Source of the DNA: Nemopilema nomurai
Lineage: Eukaryota > Cnidaria > Scyphozoa > Rhizostomeae > Rhizostomatidae
Direction of reading: 5' to 3'
DNA length: 64,000 nt
Assembly (NCBI GenBank): GCA_003864495.1
Contig: ML133455.1
Coordinates: 496,001 to 560,000, forward strand
Shown here piece after piece: positions 36,601 to 49,099 of the stretch (position 1 is its first letter; the number at the start of each line of letters is the position of its first letter). Below the pieces are notes generated by a model. That model worked only from the letters and a program-made list of their open reading frames with translations, made no database searches and was not told the origin of the DNA. Made by a program: the position numbers and the translations under genes.

Positions 36601-39600
36601 TCATTTACTAATGCAGAGCGGGACATGATTATATTCTACATCTCATTACCATGCTTTCCTGTTCATGTTGAATTAATAGAAGATCAAGAAAGATTTTTGT
36701 TGGACAATTAAGGAAAAATTCCCTACAGTCAATGGAGTTATAAAATTTGAACATCAGCATTGCTAAGCCAGTAAATTATAATGCCAAGTGTTGAAGAGGA
36801 ACTATTTTGGTGTTTTCTAAAACAGTTGTTAGCTTCTGTTATAAATTAACTTGCTTGTGACAAGGGCTACTCTTATTGTTGATTTGCAAACACTATTTGC
36901 ATGTGAGGTATTTTCACATCAACTGACCTTAAGGCAAATACAACTACAGCTTCTTGTGATTCATGCATTTAATTCTGATGTACTGAATAATGCTTTTTCA
37001 ACAGGAAAAATCCTGCGTGATGACAAACCAATGATTAAAGAATATGGAATAGATATGAAAAACTTTGTTGTCATTATGGTGACTAAGGTAAGTTTTCAGT
37101 ACAGCTTTTTTGGTTTTTAAAAAGAAATCTAGACAAATCTATCGAATAAAATTCTGGGAGACATGACATTGACAGATTTTGAAAATGATGAAAAGCAGGT
37201 TTTCTTCAAAAACATCCAACTTTCCCTTTTTGTCTTTTTAAGAAATGTTTTTAAATAATTTTAAATATTTGTTGTCAGCCAAAACCAAAACCATCCACAG
37301 AAGCAGCTCCTTCTTCAACTGCAGCAACACCACAGGTAACTTGATGAAAATTTTGCTTCATGCCCATCTGTGACATTATTTGGTTTTCAAGTGCTTTGAT
37401 CTGTGACATTATTTGGTTTTCAAATTCTTTGTTGTTATATTGTCTTAGTTGAGCTGAAGCAAAGTCTTGCAAAGTATCATGCAGAGAGATCAATTTCTTA
37501 GAGTTGTGTTTGGGTGCTGTCAGTTGTAGTATCTACAAATTAAGCTTTATTTCAAATTTTCTTGATCAAATTCTAGTCAAAAGGATCATCATCTGTCATC
37601 TGACTGTACTTTCCACCACTGTTGATTTTTGTTATAAGTAAAAGTTCTGTATTTTTAAACTCTTCTTTATAATTATGTTTTATTGATGTTAAGTTGTTTC
37701 TTTATAGCATTGTCTTGTGCTATAATGATTAATATCATATATTGTTTTGTGTTTATATTATATTGTTTGTATTCACAAAGAGCTCGGCTGCTACCCCTGC
37801 ACAACCAACCAGTGAATCTAAAACTGATGACAAGAAAGAAAAGGAAAAGGACAAGTCATCTGAACCAACACCTGTGTCATCAACTGAAGCAACTACTACA
37901 CAGGCAAGGTGAGAAGAATATTCTTCCTCCCTCAGTATAAGCAGAACATTGCTTTGGCACAATGCTGACAGAGCTAGTGACTCTGGAATTAACAAGGTGT
38001 TTGAAAGCAAAGAGAAGCAAATTCGATGTCTTTGCTAACAGACTTTCGTTTCACCCACTACTTATGTGAATGTATTAAAACTCATTTAACTCTTAAGTTT
38101 ATCTGAAAAATTGCTTGTTTGAACGTTGCATACCACTGATTGTTCATTAAATGTTAAGCTGGCATTCAAAGGATGACTTTTTGGCCAACGTCATCATAAC
38201 TGTGACACAGTCCAGCTCTCTTTTAGATGGTATCCTTTATTCAGTTACCGTTCAACATTTATCAAACTCTTTTCCTCAATAGCTCCACAACATCAACAAC
38301 AACAACGGAAAGCGGCCCTCAGAGCTCATTATTGAATGCAGAATCTGCTCTTGGTGAGAAATGGATTTTGTGTTTTAAATTAATTTTTGCAAAAAATAAG
38401 AAGTTATTTGAGTTCAAATGCTGCTGCTGCTAAAGCTACCAAGTTTTTACATATCAAAACAACAATCATTCCCTCACACGGAACCCCTTCTGCTTGCCAG
38501 GTATTTCACTTAAGATGGCAGATTAACTGTATTTACAAATGTTGCGGAGATTTTTGGATTAGGCAACTGTCGACCGGCCAGACTGGAATAAGATTAGTAA
38601 TCCAAAAATAATCGATTAACACAAGGCCGGATAATCCACAGTACGACCCAACTAGATGCTGCATCATAGCCAATCTTTTAATGCCATATGTTTCATAAGC
38701 ACTACGACAGTTTTTTCATGTAGATTACAGTAAAAAAAACGAGCCCATTAAACCACGATTCAAGTTATGTAGAACTGTGAAGGAGTTTATTTGCAGTGTT
38801 TAGGTTTTCGAGTAATATTTTCATGAAGCTGATTTCAGTACTTGCATAATTTTATAAGCCATGCATAACAGTCACATCGGATGGTGTCGTTCAGGTGAAA
38901 CATAAAGTCTGGCGAAACATTTTACGCTAGTGGACGTCCACATGCCATCTGCAGTGACGATTATCATGGCCTCTTGCGCATCTCTAGCCTCTTTTTGGCT
39001 CTTAATTTTCACTGTCAGTGTTTTTCGCTTCCTCCATGCACTTACTGGCAGCAGTCTTTTTATGTTGAGTTGCCATGCTTCTGCATATTCAAGTCTGTGC
39101 ACTAGATTATACCACTTGACTGAATAGAATTTCTGTTGTCTTCTTATATTATGCTTACGGTTAACACTGATGCTTCTAAAATCACTATTGATAGATTGGT
39201 TGATTGCTATACGGCTAGAGTATGCTTTGAGTGTTCACTATTAAGATACTATCATGACATTATTGACTCAGTTGCGCGTTCTATCGTTTATGGTTTCAGT
39301 GGTCGGTGAGGACTACGAGAGAATGGTCCTCGAGATGATGTCCATGGGTTTCGAAAGGGAAAAGGTTGTGAGCGCCCTGCGAGCCAGCTTCAACAACCCG
39401 GACAGAGCTGTCGAATACCTTATGACGGTGCGTTACATCGCAGCGGCCGATTAAGCTGCACGATTGCTGATTTTTAGTTATTACGTACATGTTATTTGCC
39501 CAAGGTGGCTAGAAATGCTCAATGTGATAGATGAGGCTGATTATTAACGTGATAGCTCGATTGCTTGAAATGATTGACGCGATAACATGAATTGATTCAT

Positions 39601-41652
39601 GCTAAGTTGAATATTGAGTCTTGTATTGACGTTCCATTTGTGCTGTAAGAGCTTCTAGGTTTTCCATGCTTCGTTTGATCTCCGTTAGCAAATTTCGCTA
39701 TTGAATAAAACTAGAGTTTTAAATTGACCTTTGGCATCGAGAGATTATGAAGCAAATCTTATTCTTTTGAAGGGGTCGATACCTGACATCCAAATTGAAA
39801 CCCGAGAAGCAGCAGATTCAACCGGAAAAACAGATGAAGATGGTATGCTCCCTTCTTTCACGCTTTATTGCTCAAGCCCAGTCTTTTTTGTTATCCACCA
39901 AACGCTTGTTCCTGAAGTATGTGTAAATGTATCATTTAGTATAACAGCAGCCAATATTCGAGGCACTTCGACATTGTTGTGGGTGGTTTCGCGAATTCTT
40001 CAGATTTTGGTGGCAAATGCCAAGCAGCCCAAAATGGCGAGCTCCTGGCCATTCGTCACATAGTAACGAACATTGATATATGGGTATGCATCAAATTAAG
40101 CTGCATTCAATCTCAACTGGGCCAGATTGCTCATTGGTAGATGAATTGACTTAAATTGTTGATGATCGTGGGCTTAATCTCATTTTGGTGATCATACATC
40201 CGGTAGTGGCTTTTCCTTAGGTGGAAATGTTTTTGTATATGTCTTGAAAATCAAAAGGCGATTACTAGGTTGAAGCTACCACTAGCTAAGGGAAATGCAC
40301 CTTAGAGATGGAAGATGGCAGCTTGTTACTTCTGAATCGAAATAATAGTCAAGGCACCAGCTACGAGGAAATGTGTAAATTTCCAATGCTTTGTGGAAAA
40401 CTTAAGAATGACAACAAACTTTATCCTTCCGATGTCCACCATTTAAGCAATATTATGCAGTAATTTAGTATCGCTCCGAAAGGACCGCATGATTACACTT
40501 TTTGCCTAGTGTACAAATGCAGTTTGTGCATGGTCATTACGTAAGACCCCTATAACCTGACGTCGTTTTTTTCTCCTTAGCTTCTATGGTGTCCGAGGCT
40601 GAATCTTCCGGCGACCCATTGACCTTCTTACAACAGCAACCACAGTTCTTGGCGCTGCGTCGTGCAGTGCAGTCAAATCCTTCTGTTTTGCCGCAACTTC
40701 TCCAAGATCTTGGACAGGCGAACCCTGAGCTACTCCAGGTTAGTAAGTATACATTAAACACCGAAAAACCAGAACGACTGTATGTATGACCAGCTGTGTG
40801 ACATATTGTTGTTATCGCAGTTGACAGAGTGATATCATGGTAGCAAGACCATGTTGTTTATATTTTTCTTGTCGATGATTTTCCCTTCATTTTCTTAAAA
40901 GCTTATCAGTCAAAATCAGGAGAGGTTCATCGCCATGTTGAACGAGCCTGTTCCTGAAGAGGAGGCTGTGATCGAGGGAAGTGAAGGTACTGGTGAACGA
41001 GAGGGTGGCCCTCAAGTGCAGACTGGTTCTGGTGTAAATTACATAAGTGTCACGCCGCAGGAGAAAGAGGCTATTGAAAGGGTGAGGCACTAGTTAGTGA
41101 TTTGTATTCAGGAACTTGCGCTCTTATTTTTCAAACTTTCTGTGGAGTAAAGGGCAAAAATGAGTGGATGTTGTGGTATGTGGTAAATGAGGAAAGGTTT
41201 TTGTTAGGCAATGGGCTTTGATGGTTGTTGATTGGTTAAAACAATCAGCTAGTCGATTGCACGGCTTTCCATCTCCAATTACTTGATACGCATCTAGATG
41301 TCAATATAGTTAGGGTGAATTGTTTTCGCTTTTCGTATGATTTTGGGTAACTTCTGCTTTGTGGCAATATGTCCGAAGACCTCCCATTTGTATCAGTTAT
41401 TTGGAGGAATTTTTTCAATGTCCAGTCTAAAGTTTAACGATTTATAAAGAATGAAGCATAAAGTGAAGTAACTGCAGTCGACGTTTAACTGGAAACTGTT
41501 TGCCTCGATTTTTCATTGATGCTTTTGTTTTTTTTTTTCAGTTAAAAGCGCTTGGTTTTCCAGAGCATCTTGTCATCCAGGCCTATTTTGCTTGCGAGAA
41601 AAACGAAAATCTTGCGGCTAATTTTCTGCTTGCTCAGGGATTTGACGACTGA
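33638..41652 (+). CDS. RAD23: UV excision repair / proteasome shuttle protein RAD23
   Basis: RAD23 binds ubiquitylated proteins and delivers them to the proteasome, and stabilises the XPC damage sensor in nucleotide excision repair. Eleven exons with joining phases: 33638-33703, 34885-34963, 37005-37087, 37279-37335, 37781-37908, 38283-38353, 39300-39427, 39773-39842, 40581-40738, 40902-41081 and 41542-41652, giving 376 residues (human paralogues are about 363 and 409). Ubiquitin-like domain 1-76 ([24 protein letters not shown]); Ser/Thr/Pro/Ala-rich linker 77-162; UBA1 about 164-204 ([20 protein letters not shown]); XPC-binding domain about 240-290; UBA2 about 332-374 ([19 protein letters not shown]). 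Linker exons 4-6 are low complexity and could be alternatively used. Reading past the exon 7 donor adds eight codons before a stop. An AATAAA at 42561 suits a 0.9-kb 3' UTR. Confidence 0.97.
35001..35885. mobile_element. TTAA-flanked inverted-repeat element (piggyBac-type, non-autonomous)
   Basis: The left end GGTTACGGTAAACGTTTTC and the right end, on the other strand, GGTTATGGTAAACGTTTTC match over 19 bases with one difference. TTAA lies directly outside both ends (34997-35000 and 35886-35889), the target duplication of piggyBac-family transposases. The 885-bp interior has no transposase; its longest frame (112 codons at 35300-35638) is unremarkable. It sits in RAD23 intron 2. Confidence 0.8.
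36120..36218. repeat. Local direct duplication, about 50-bp period
   Basis: Two adjacent copies of a block containing TTTTGGTATTGTTCTTCACA, then a short divergent part, then CTTATAATTT, lie in RAD23 intron 2. Confidence 0.7.
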
Positions 41653-42560
41653 AGACTGAAACTGCACGAATTCTGTCGGGAGATTATAAACAAAGAACCG
41701 TTCTAGCCTGTGATCGTAAAGAAGTTTGGGTCAGACATTCGCCAGTAACATTGAGAACTGAGTATATGCTCCTGCCGCTTTCTCCATATCGCTATTTAAC
41801 ACGGTAATTTTATACATTGGAATGGAATGTTTGTTTGAAACGCCAAAACCGCTTGACTGTAGTTAGACAAAAACATAATCTGCACAGGCCTCTAAAAAAA
41901 ATGCATGACTTTGATTTTTTTTCAATAATGAATCACAAAGGTTCAATGCTAATTCTCTTTGCATGGCAGATCTCTCAAATGACAGTAGAAAATGGCCTTC
42001 TATTTTGCTAAATGCGAAAGACTAGCAATCATAAAAATCTTTTCTGCAGAAATTTAACTGTTTCTTTTTAGGCTAAGTATTGTTTATAAGGTCAACATTT
42101 GAGTTTTCTTCCTTTGGTTTCTCAGAATATTGTCGTTAAGATTCCACACTTTACTGTATTGGCACAACTAACTTGTTTTGAGTGGTCCTGCTACTACTGA
42201 AATACCCCCCTCGTGCCGTTCTCTCTCCCATACCCCTCTTACCTTGGATATTGTCTCGCCAAAGCCCAGTGAGTGTTACCGCCCATTTTTCAAATTTTTT
42301 GCTTGTTTCTTGTGAAATAGCCAAGTAACAGAAATGTGTATGAATGTAAGAGAAGACTCGCTGTATTTCTCTTTATTGTATCTGCCCGAGACCACCAAAG
42401 GTTTTCATAATTGATTTGACTATTTCTCATCTTTTTTTCTCTTGTTTTCTATCGGCTCGAAGGCTAATCATTGGTTCTTTGCAAAGTGCTGCGAAGATGT
42501 GTTTTGCCCAAGTGAATGACTAACAATTTGCTGGGATTCTAAGTGATGCAAAATTTTATG

Positions 42561-42566
42561 AATAAA
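42561..42566 (+). terminator. Polyadenylation signal, probable RAD23 3' end
   Basis: This is the first clear AATAAA after the RAD23 stop codon, about 0.9 kb downstream, in sequence with no other coding content. Assignment to RAD23 is by position only. Confidence 0.5.
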
Positions 42567-42599
42567 ACTGCAGAACTATCCGATACATAAAGACCTTGA

Positions 42600-45060
42600 A
42601 AAAAGCTTGTTATTGATACAAGGCGCTAGTTTGCTCGTATAAGTTTACCTATTCTGAAAAATTTTCATTTATAAAGTTTCCAATTAGTTTTTATTGGATG
42701 CAAACTGTTGACATTTCCCCGTCACCTATGGTTGAACTGAATTTGAAAACGAGTTAGCGTACTGAAAGATAGAGCATAAATAGTGTTTAAAGCCCGGCCG
42801 TTTTAACGACAAAGAAAATTCATTCTGTCTAAGTTTATGAAAGGGACAGAGGTAACTCCATTGGTCCAGCTTCAGACAAGTAGTCCCTAGAAGCATCAAC
42901 ACCAATCTCGCAGAAAACACAGCTTAGAGACACGCCCTTTGGCTTTAGTACTAACTAGTATTCTTTAATGAAATGTAACTATAATTAGCTAGGACGCTCA
43001 CGAAGAAGACGCAACTGAACTAAAAGTATCGGACTAATTCACTTGACATAAACATCGGGCTTGTTTACTTGACGTGACGTAAACAGAATAAAAAAGAACA
43101 TGACTCTGTATTTCAGTCATGGCTGGGAGTAAAATTAATGGGTTGAGGTGACTTTTACTTGTTTATTATTCTCATCGCTTGAAGTCTGTCTCTTACCAAA
43201 GAATCAGTGACGTCAATATTTTGCTGACGATAATTATAGAACCACTACCAAAATAAATGTTTTACACAACATCCTACCAAGCAAAAATGCCACAAGAATT
43301 TCTCAATAAGAATATGCTCGTTCCTTGATGTAAAAAAGATATGTCTTCCTTAGTAATTTCTAAGCTTTATCTGGACTGAAAAATACACCCAGTGACTTGA
43401 TCAACCTACATGCATATCTAAAGATTTCTGGTTTCAGTTTATGTCCTTATCTAACTATGAATTCCATGGCCTTTTTCTGATTAATTGGCTCCGTGACCTC
43501 GTGGTCGCTGTGGCCATTATGGAACAACCTCATTTTCATTACGCGCCAACGGCGCAATTTATTGCTGGTAGTTGTTGATACAAGTGTCTTGCGAGCAGCT
43601 AAAAGTTGACTTTGAAAATCCTTTCTTAGACCTGAGAAATGGAAAGAAAATGGAAAATCCTAAGTTTGGTAAGAATAAACTTTCATTTTCTTCGAAGGAA
43701 ACACATGCCTCTCAATATGGTTCGCTTTACAGCGTCCCTTTCCTTGTATCTGAGTTCGCTGAACGAGTCCACGCACATGCATGCAACTGCATTATTGGAT
43801 GAAATTTTCACGGCTACCTAGACCCAGCTTTAACCAAACAGTTCTTTACGTCTCTGTTAATTGCACAGACCATTTTAAAAGCGAAGGTGTATGGAAGCAT
43901 TGTAATCCAACTGAAAATTTTGACAGAGCCAATGAAAACAAGAGTTGTATAGGAATGCAATGTCAAGTGTAAACTTCTCCTTTAGTATTGTCACAGTACT
44001 GTATACATTACTGAAATGTGATGGAAGGAAAATCAGTAGAAACTTATTCACGAAAGTACATAGCATATGCTTCTTGTGGAGTTGATGAATTCTTGAGCCT
44101 GATTTCTTATCTTTTTTGTCAATCAACTAAGCTCATCAATTTGATGAAGGATTTAAAGAAATAAAGAATGTTAAATTGGTTAACATATTCTTCTTACTTT
44201 ACATAGTTTCAATGTGATAATTTTAAACTGAATTCTTCATGATTGAACAGAGGCCTGCGTGTTTTTGACAACTCAGGCAAAGAAGTGTAGCTTTGGCAGA
44301 TGTCACACTTTCTTCCCAGTTTATGGGTCTGGTTCTTAGTGATTTTTGGACCTTCAAATGTTAGTCTTTTTCAGATTTAATGTTTGTTATGATCTTTGTT
44401 TATCTACCTGGTTAAGATTTTCAGTCTAACATAAGCCAAAAAATGCAAAACTTGGCTGCCAGAAATTTGTCTCCATTGCTAGATGGATTTTCTAAGGCAA
44501 CACTAGCTCTAGAGAAAAAAGATGAATCAGACCAATATATATTCATGATGATCCAATTAAACTTCCTACTGACAAACTGTAGTCTAAGGACAAAATCATC
44601 TTAAAGAGGGTTGGAAAACTGTAGTCTAAGGATAGGCATGCACTAAATTTCTTTAACAGTTTAGCCATGATGTCATAGAGCTGTGCATGCCCTACATCTG
44701 TGCTTGAGCTGCCTGGATCCATAAAACATGGCCAAATATGAAGCAAATGAAGCTCATCCTGGCTCAGGCCATCATGTTCAATCCATATGGAACATCATCT
44801 TAAACAATTTCCATGTTGGAGCATGACATGATCTGACTGTGGTTATTTTTTTATCCCTGCTTTTTGTGTCATTGTTTATGGGGCCAATATGGAAATGAAT
44901 ATTATGTCATGCTATGCAGCTCACCAACAGCAATTTATTAAGGTTTTCAAATTTTTCTTGGGCCCCCTCACAATTAATAAGCTAACAACATAAACTCAAA
45001 ATGATGTTAAAAATGTTCTGGGATGCATGCAGAGTTAAATGCATCTTCAAAACTCTTATA
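42600..45060. other. Intergenic, no gene seen
   Basis: I found no assignable exon. Short frames at 43572-43972 (+), 43875-44126 (-) and 44543-44746 (-) have no familiar motifs. Confidence 0.4.
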
Positions 45061-45186
45061 AGTAGCCATTGAATTTTCCATTATACTTTGCATAGACACA
45101 AGCAGCAGACTAGCTTGGTGGATGCAAAGAAGACCAAATGGCTCACAAGAACCTAGGCCTCAAAACCTAAACTGTAAAGTAACCAT

Positions 45187-46134
45187 ATGCTGTGGGAGAG
45201 ACGAAGAGATGTTGCGTACAGGTAAGCTTTTATGTTGACTACAGGTATCAAATTCTTTTTGAGATGTTGTTCATTCTAAAGATGTGTATCAGGCAGTGAC
45301 GTAGGAACCATCAGTCACTAATTAAAGGAAAGTGCTCCGCTATCAAAGCCACATGCCTGTACAGTACAGTGTCTGTTTGAATGTTTCAGGTATTTCCCAA
45401 TCATGCTTTTTTCAGTGGGAGAGGGAATTTCTTTCTTTGGCTTTTACACCCTGTTTAGGCAATGTGACTGACTTCCTTGGGTGATCTCACATTTTGAGGT
45501 GACAAATTTGCTGCTTTTTTCCATTCAGTTAAAGTTAAACTTGTATGGAAAATTAAGCAGATTTCTAGGCCTGCACAAGTAGCATTGGCAGATATTGTAG
45601 ATACTGAAATATTCATGCAGGAAATTGTTTTCTTTACATGCAGACATTAATTGAAATAATTCTTATAATTTTAGGGATAGTGGAATGCACAGTCATCTGA
45701 ACCAAAATGGAGAATATGATGTATGGTATCTTTTGATGCAATGCAATGAATGTAGGAATCCAGCGCCCTGTTCAAAATGCTCATTGGTGTCTCAGAAAAG
45801 GTAGTTAAATTTCATCATTTTGTGCCCAGTTGAATCTCTGAGTCACCCTCTACAGTTTCATTGAGGATTTGTTTTCATTTATACTGACATTTAGAACTCT
45901 TTTTTTCTAAATGCACTAAATGAGAAAAATTCATATCAGTCACTCAGATAAGTTTGTCTTGTTTTGCCCTGAAAACCCCAACTCAACCAATCTTAACTGT
46001 TAATTACTTGATTGTGAATCTTGATCATTAAATTTACATATCATCATTGTAATCAGGTCTAAAGTGTTTATAATTCCTTTTTTCATAGAGGAAAAGCCTT
46101 GGCAACACAATTAGAGGTCATGGACATGCTTTGA
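45187..46134 (+). CDS. Possible three-exon 68-aa Cys-rich microprotein
   Basis: Exons 45187-45221, 45675-45800 and 46089-46134 join in frame. The donors are ACAG|GTAAGC and AAAAG|GTAGTT, the acceptors end TTTTAG and TTTCATAG. The product would start MLWERRRDVAYR and contain two CxxC pairs five residues apart (QCNECRNPAPCSKCS), a plausible zinc-binding knuckle, before a short C-terminal tail. An in-frame stop precedes the ATG, and AATAAA follows the TGA by about 85 bases (46218-46223). I recognise no family. The first two and last segments could equally be a long noncoding RNA or a chance alignment of splice-like sites, as the middle exon is the only one with distinctive composition. Confidence 0.3.
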
Positions 46135-46254
46135 TATCAGTATTTATGCTATATATTTAATTTTTTTCTTTAATCACCTTTTATATTATTCCATTATAAG
46201 ATAATACTTGAAAGGTAAATAAAAGCTTCACAAATATTTGATGTTTTTGCATTA

Positions 46255-46645
46255 TCAATTGCTTTTCAACTGTCCTTTTTAGATATAAAGTACCTTGAAA
46301 ATTTGAAGTACTTTGAAAATCTCTTTTATTGCATTTTAACTGTCCTTTCCGATGCCAAGTACTTTGAAAACTTTTCATATATAGGCTATCTCTTTTATTG
46401 CATTTTAACTGTCCTTTCGGATGCCAGTGCTTTGAAAACTCTTCATATATAGGCTCTCTTTTATTGCATTTTAACTGTCCTTTCGGATGCCAAGTTTTTT
46501 GAAAACTCTTCATATATTGGCTCTCTTTTATTGCATTTTAACTGTCCTTTTGGATGCCAAGTGCTTTGAAAACTCTTCATATATTGGCTCTCTTTTATTG
46601 CATTTTAACTGTCCTTTTGGATGCCAAGTACTTTGAAAACTGCTC
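46255..46645. repeat. About 67-bp tandem repeat, six copies
   Basis: The unit contains CATTTTAACTGTCCTTTCGG, then ATGCCAAGTACTTTGAAAAC and CTCTTCATATATTGG. Spacing between copies is 66-70 bases, with the left copies more diverged. It gives spurious repetitive open frames on both strands. It lies just 3' of the possible microprotein gene. Confidence 0.9.
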
Positions 46646-46649
46646 TTTT

Positions 46650-48230
46650 ATAAAAGACTATAACGTTGAGTATAATTTTTCTCTCAGTGTTAAGGTAGGG
46701 TTGGTCGGTTTTAGCTATGTTTCAGAAATCGCTAGGTATGGTAGGTTCAAAGGATGAAAAGTTTAAGATAGGTTCTGCCCGGCCGACCCCTATTGTCCAA
46801 TGGGATCTGGTCCCATGGGATTTGTCGAGTTCCTCCTGTCCGATGTTTTCGTTGTTTGAATTTTCGATCGATATTGTTCTTGCAACATTAGCGATCAAGA
46901 ATTCAAAGCAGCGAAAACAAGACGCGTGGAACTCGAACTTCCCAGGGACCAGATCCCGACATGAAGGTCGAAGATCCAGTTCGAGAGAAACACAAGTTTA
47001 TCAACACAGCAAAATTATCATTCAACGAAAATGAAATTAATGTCGAAGATTTCAAGTATACCATTAAACTATATTACTGCAATTAAATAAAAATCGAGTG
47101 AAATTTGAAAGGACGGACTGCTAACCTTTTTGGGTAAATGCCAAGAAACAACTGTCAATTAAAATGCTAAATGCTATTGCGGTAATTATCATTTTCCTGT
47201 GTTTCTGTAACACTTCTCCTAGTTCGAAACCAACTCGAGAGATAAATGGTTTAGTTCTTAGCAAATTTCCTCCTATGCCATTGAGAATTGGTGGAAATTT
47301 CTTAAACATTTGAGTTTTAATTGGTAATAGAAATTTTGATGTACCATTCAACGCAGAAAGCTAAGAGCAAGAAGTAAGGTATGGATTGAAATACAAAACA
47401 TTATTTTGTGAAAGCAGGGAGCATTCTTGATAATCTCGTAAACTTAATTTTTTATCGGAAGAATAGATAAATACTCGAAATTTTTACTCCCGTTTCTCCG
47501 ACACAGGGTTCTTAATGACTAAAGCTACTCGAAGGATTTCGTGGCTTTGATATTTACAAATTTGTTGGTCTGAGAAATCTTAGTTAATTAAGATATGTGA
47601 AATATCATTCTATCAACAAGCGAGTTTTTGTTGCAATCGACTTGCCATACTCATAAAAGTTTGTGTCTCAGTCTTGAAGTTCGCCTTTCCGTTTCTTGGC
47701 TCTTCTCATTCAGGAATTGTTAAGGGTCCTCGAGTTTCGTATTTCTCTGCAAATTAATAAGAAAGATTATATTAAGATATTATGCAAAGTCGGATATTAT
47801 TGATTTGGCTAAAGTAGAAAATACACTGCGCAAGAGACTAGTCATTGAACATAAATCAAAACTACAGCTGAAGAAAAACGTAGAGATCTGAATGAAAGAA
47901 ATGAATTTCAATTGCAAACCTGGAGCTAATTGGAGAAGGTACAAATAAGAAACAGAAGAGGTCGAGAAAAATGCAGAGCCTTTGAGGATAACATGGACAC
48001 AAATGCCACAGCAAAGATACTTAAAATCGAAGCTAGAAAGAAACAGAAATAGATGTCCAGTTTCATTTCCCATATAAAAGAGTAGCGAGTATTTGTAAAA
48101 TGAAAAGATATCTTGAAATACGAAGAGCCAAAAACAGTGATCAAAGAGAAATTCAACGAATGAATGTAACTTCAGCCGTACATTTCAAAGTGAGAAGTAA
48201 TGCAAGAAAAAGCATTTAATTCATCAGGTG
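46650..48230. other. No gene seen; may include LINE 5' remains
   Basis: This is AT-rich sequence. Around 47790-47880 the + strand reads open through a Lys-rich segment that could be the upstream part of the LINE remnant starting near 48240, but I could not align it. Confidence 0.3.
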
Positions 48231-48239
48231 GTTGTTTGC

Positions 48240-49095
48240 TATAAAAAACGGAAGCAATGAAACAACGGGACTAGACAATGGTTCATTATAGAAGCACTGG
48301 GAGATGTTGTACTCGGTAAAATGCTAGTTTATCAGAAAAAAGAAACGACGGGACAAAGGATGATACATGAATATTTCTGCTGTTAGTTACAAACAGACCG
48401 CTGCATTTAGACTGGATAATTAAGGGGGCTAGACACGGGTGCATTTTGTCACCTTTTTTGTTTACGTTGCACAGCAAAATTATCCTAAAGGAAACTGGTG
48501 ACCTTGAACTGGTTACAAATGGACTCAGTGTCAAATGTCGCAAATATTGTATTGACTCCATTTATTCTATATAGAGTTTTAGAAGTGAAAAGAAATTGCA
48601 TTAACAAAATGGGGGACCCACATGTAGCCTTGCAGCAAGTGGAAAAGAGTTCACACTAGTTTAAAAATTGAATTATTTAGATAGCATCTGATGGCAAATC
48701 AGATTGTGAAGTAAAGCAAAGAATTGAGGAATTCGACAAAAGGTTTTTCAGGAATTTCGAAATGCTTTTTCTAATCTACATGAATGGGAGACATCACGAC
48801 AAGATTTCACGAACTGACATATCATAAGTGAGTCAGCATTCGCAATTACTAACGTAAAGTGCGCAGACTTTTAGCAATGACCAGAAACAGGAAGAAGACA
48901 TTTTCGGGCATGTTACAGACAAGCATTAAATAGAAAACCAATTGATAAGAAGTAATATAACGAAAAGGGGTGAAAAATTGAGATATATGGTAGCATTAAG
49001 TAATAGACAAAACTCATTCACGACTGCCAAATAGGAAGAAGTTTGGAGTTTGAAGAAGTTTACATTCAATTCCCGCCAGAATCGTGGCGTAGAGA
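48240..49095 (+). pseudogene. Decayed LINE (non-LTR retrotransposon) reverse transcriptase fragment
   Basis: Between in-frame stops and frameshifts, the + strand preserves the reverse transcriptase block GARHGCILSPFLFTLHSKII at about 48424, matching the usual G-x-R-Q-G-C-x-L-S-P-x-L-F motif of non-LTR elements. Further on are remains of the segment with DCEVKQRIEEFDKRFF near 48710. A C-terminal part near 48895-49090 reads IFGHVTDKH, then a short basic stretch, then MVALSNRQN and SRQNRG. The YADD catalytic block was not found where expected (about 48550). The copy is old and inactive; its clade is not resolved. Confidence 0.7.
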
Positions 49096-49099
49096 AAGT

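Noticed and set aside
38500..38640. GATTATCCGG-type end of a Tigger/pogo element in RAD23 intron 6
   Set aside because: Only one end-like sequence was seen and no partner terminus or TA pair.
39428..39454. Alternative C-terminus of RAD23 after UBA1
   Set aside because: It is read-through of a good donor; the downstream XPC-binding and UBA2 exons join in phase and are the main product.
45062..45221. Longer upstream open frame joining the microprotein exon 2
   Set aside because: The longer frame ends in phase 1 and meets a stop after exon 2's acceptor; only the short ATG frame is in phase.
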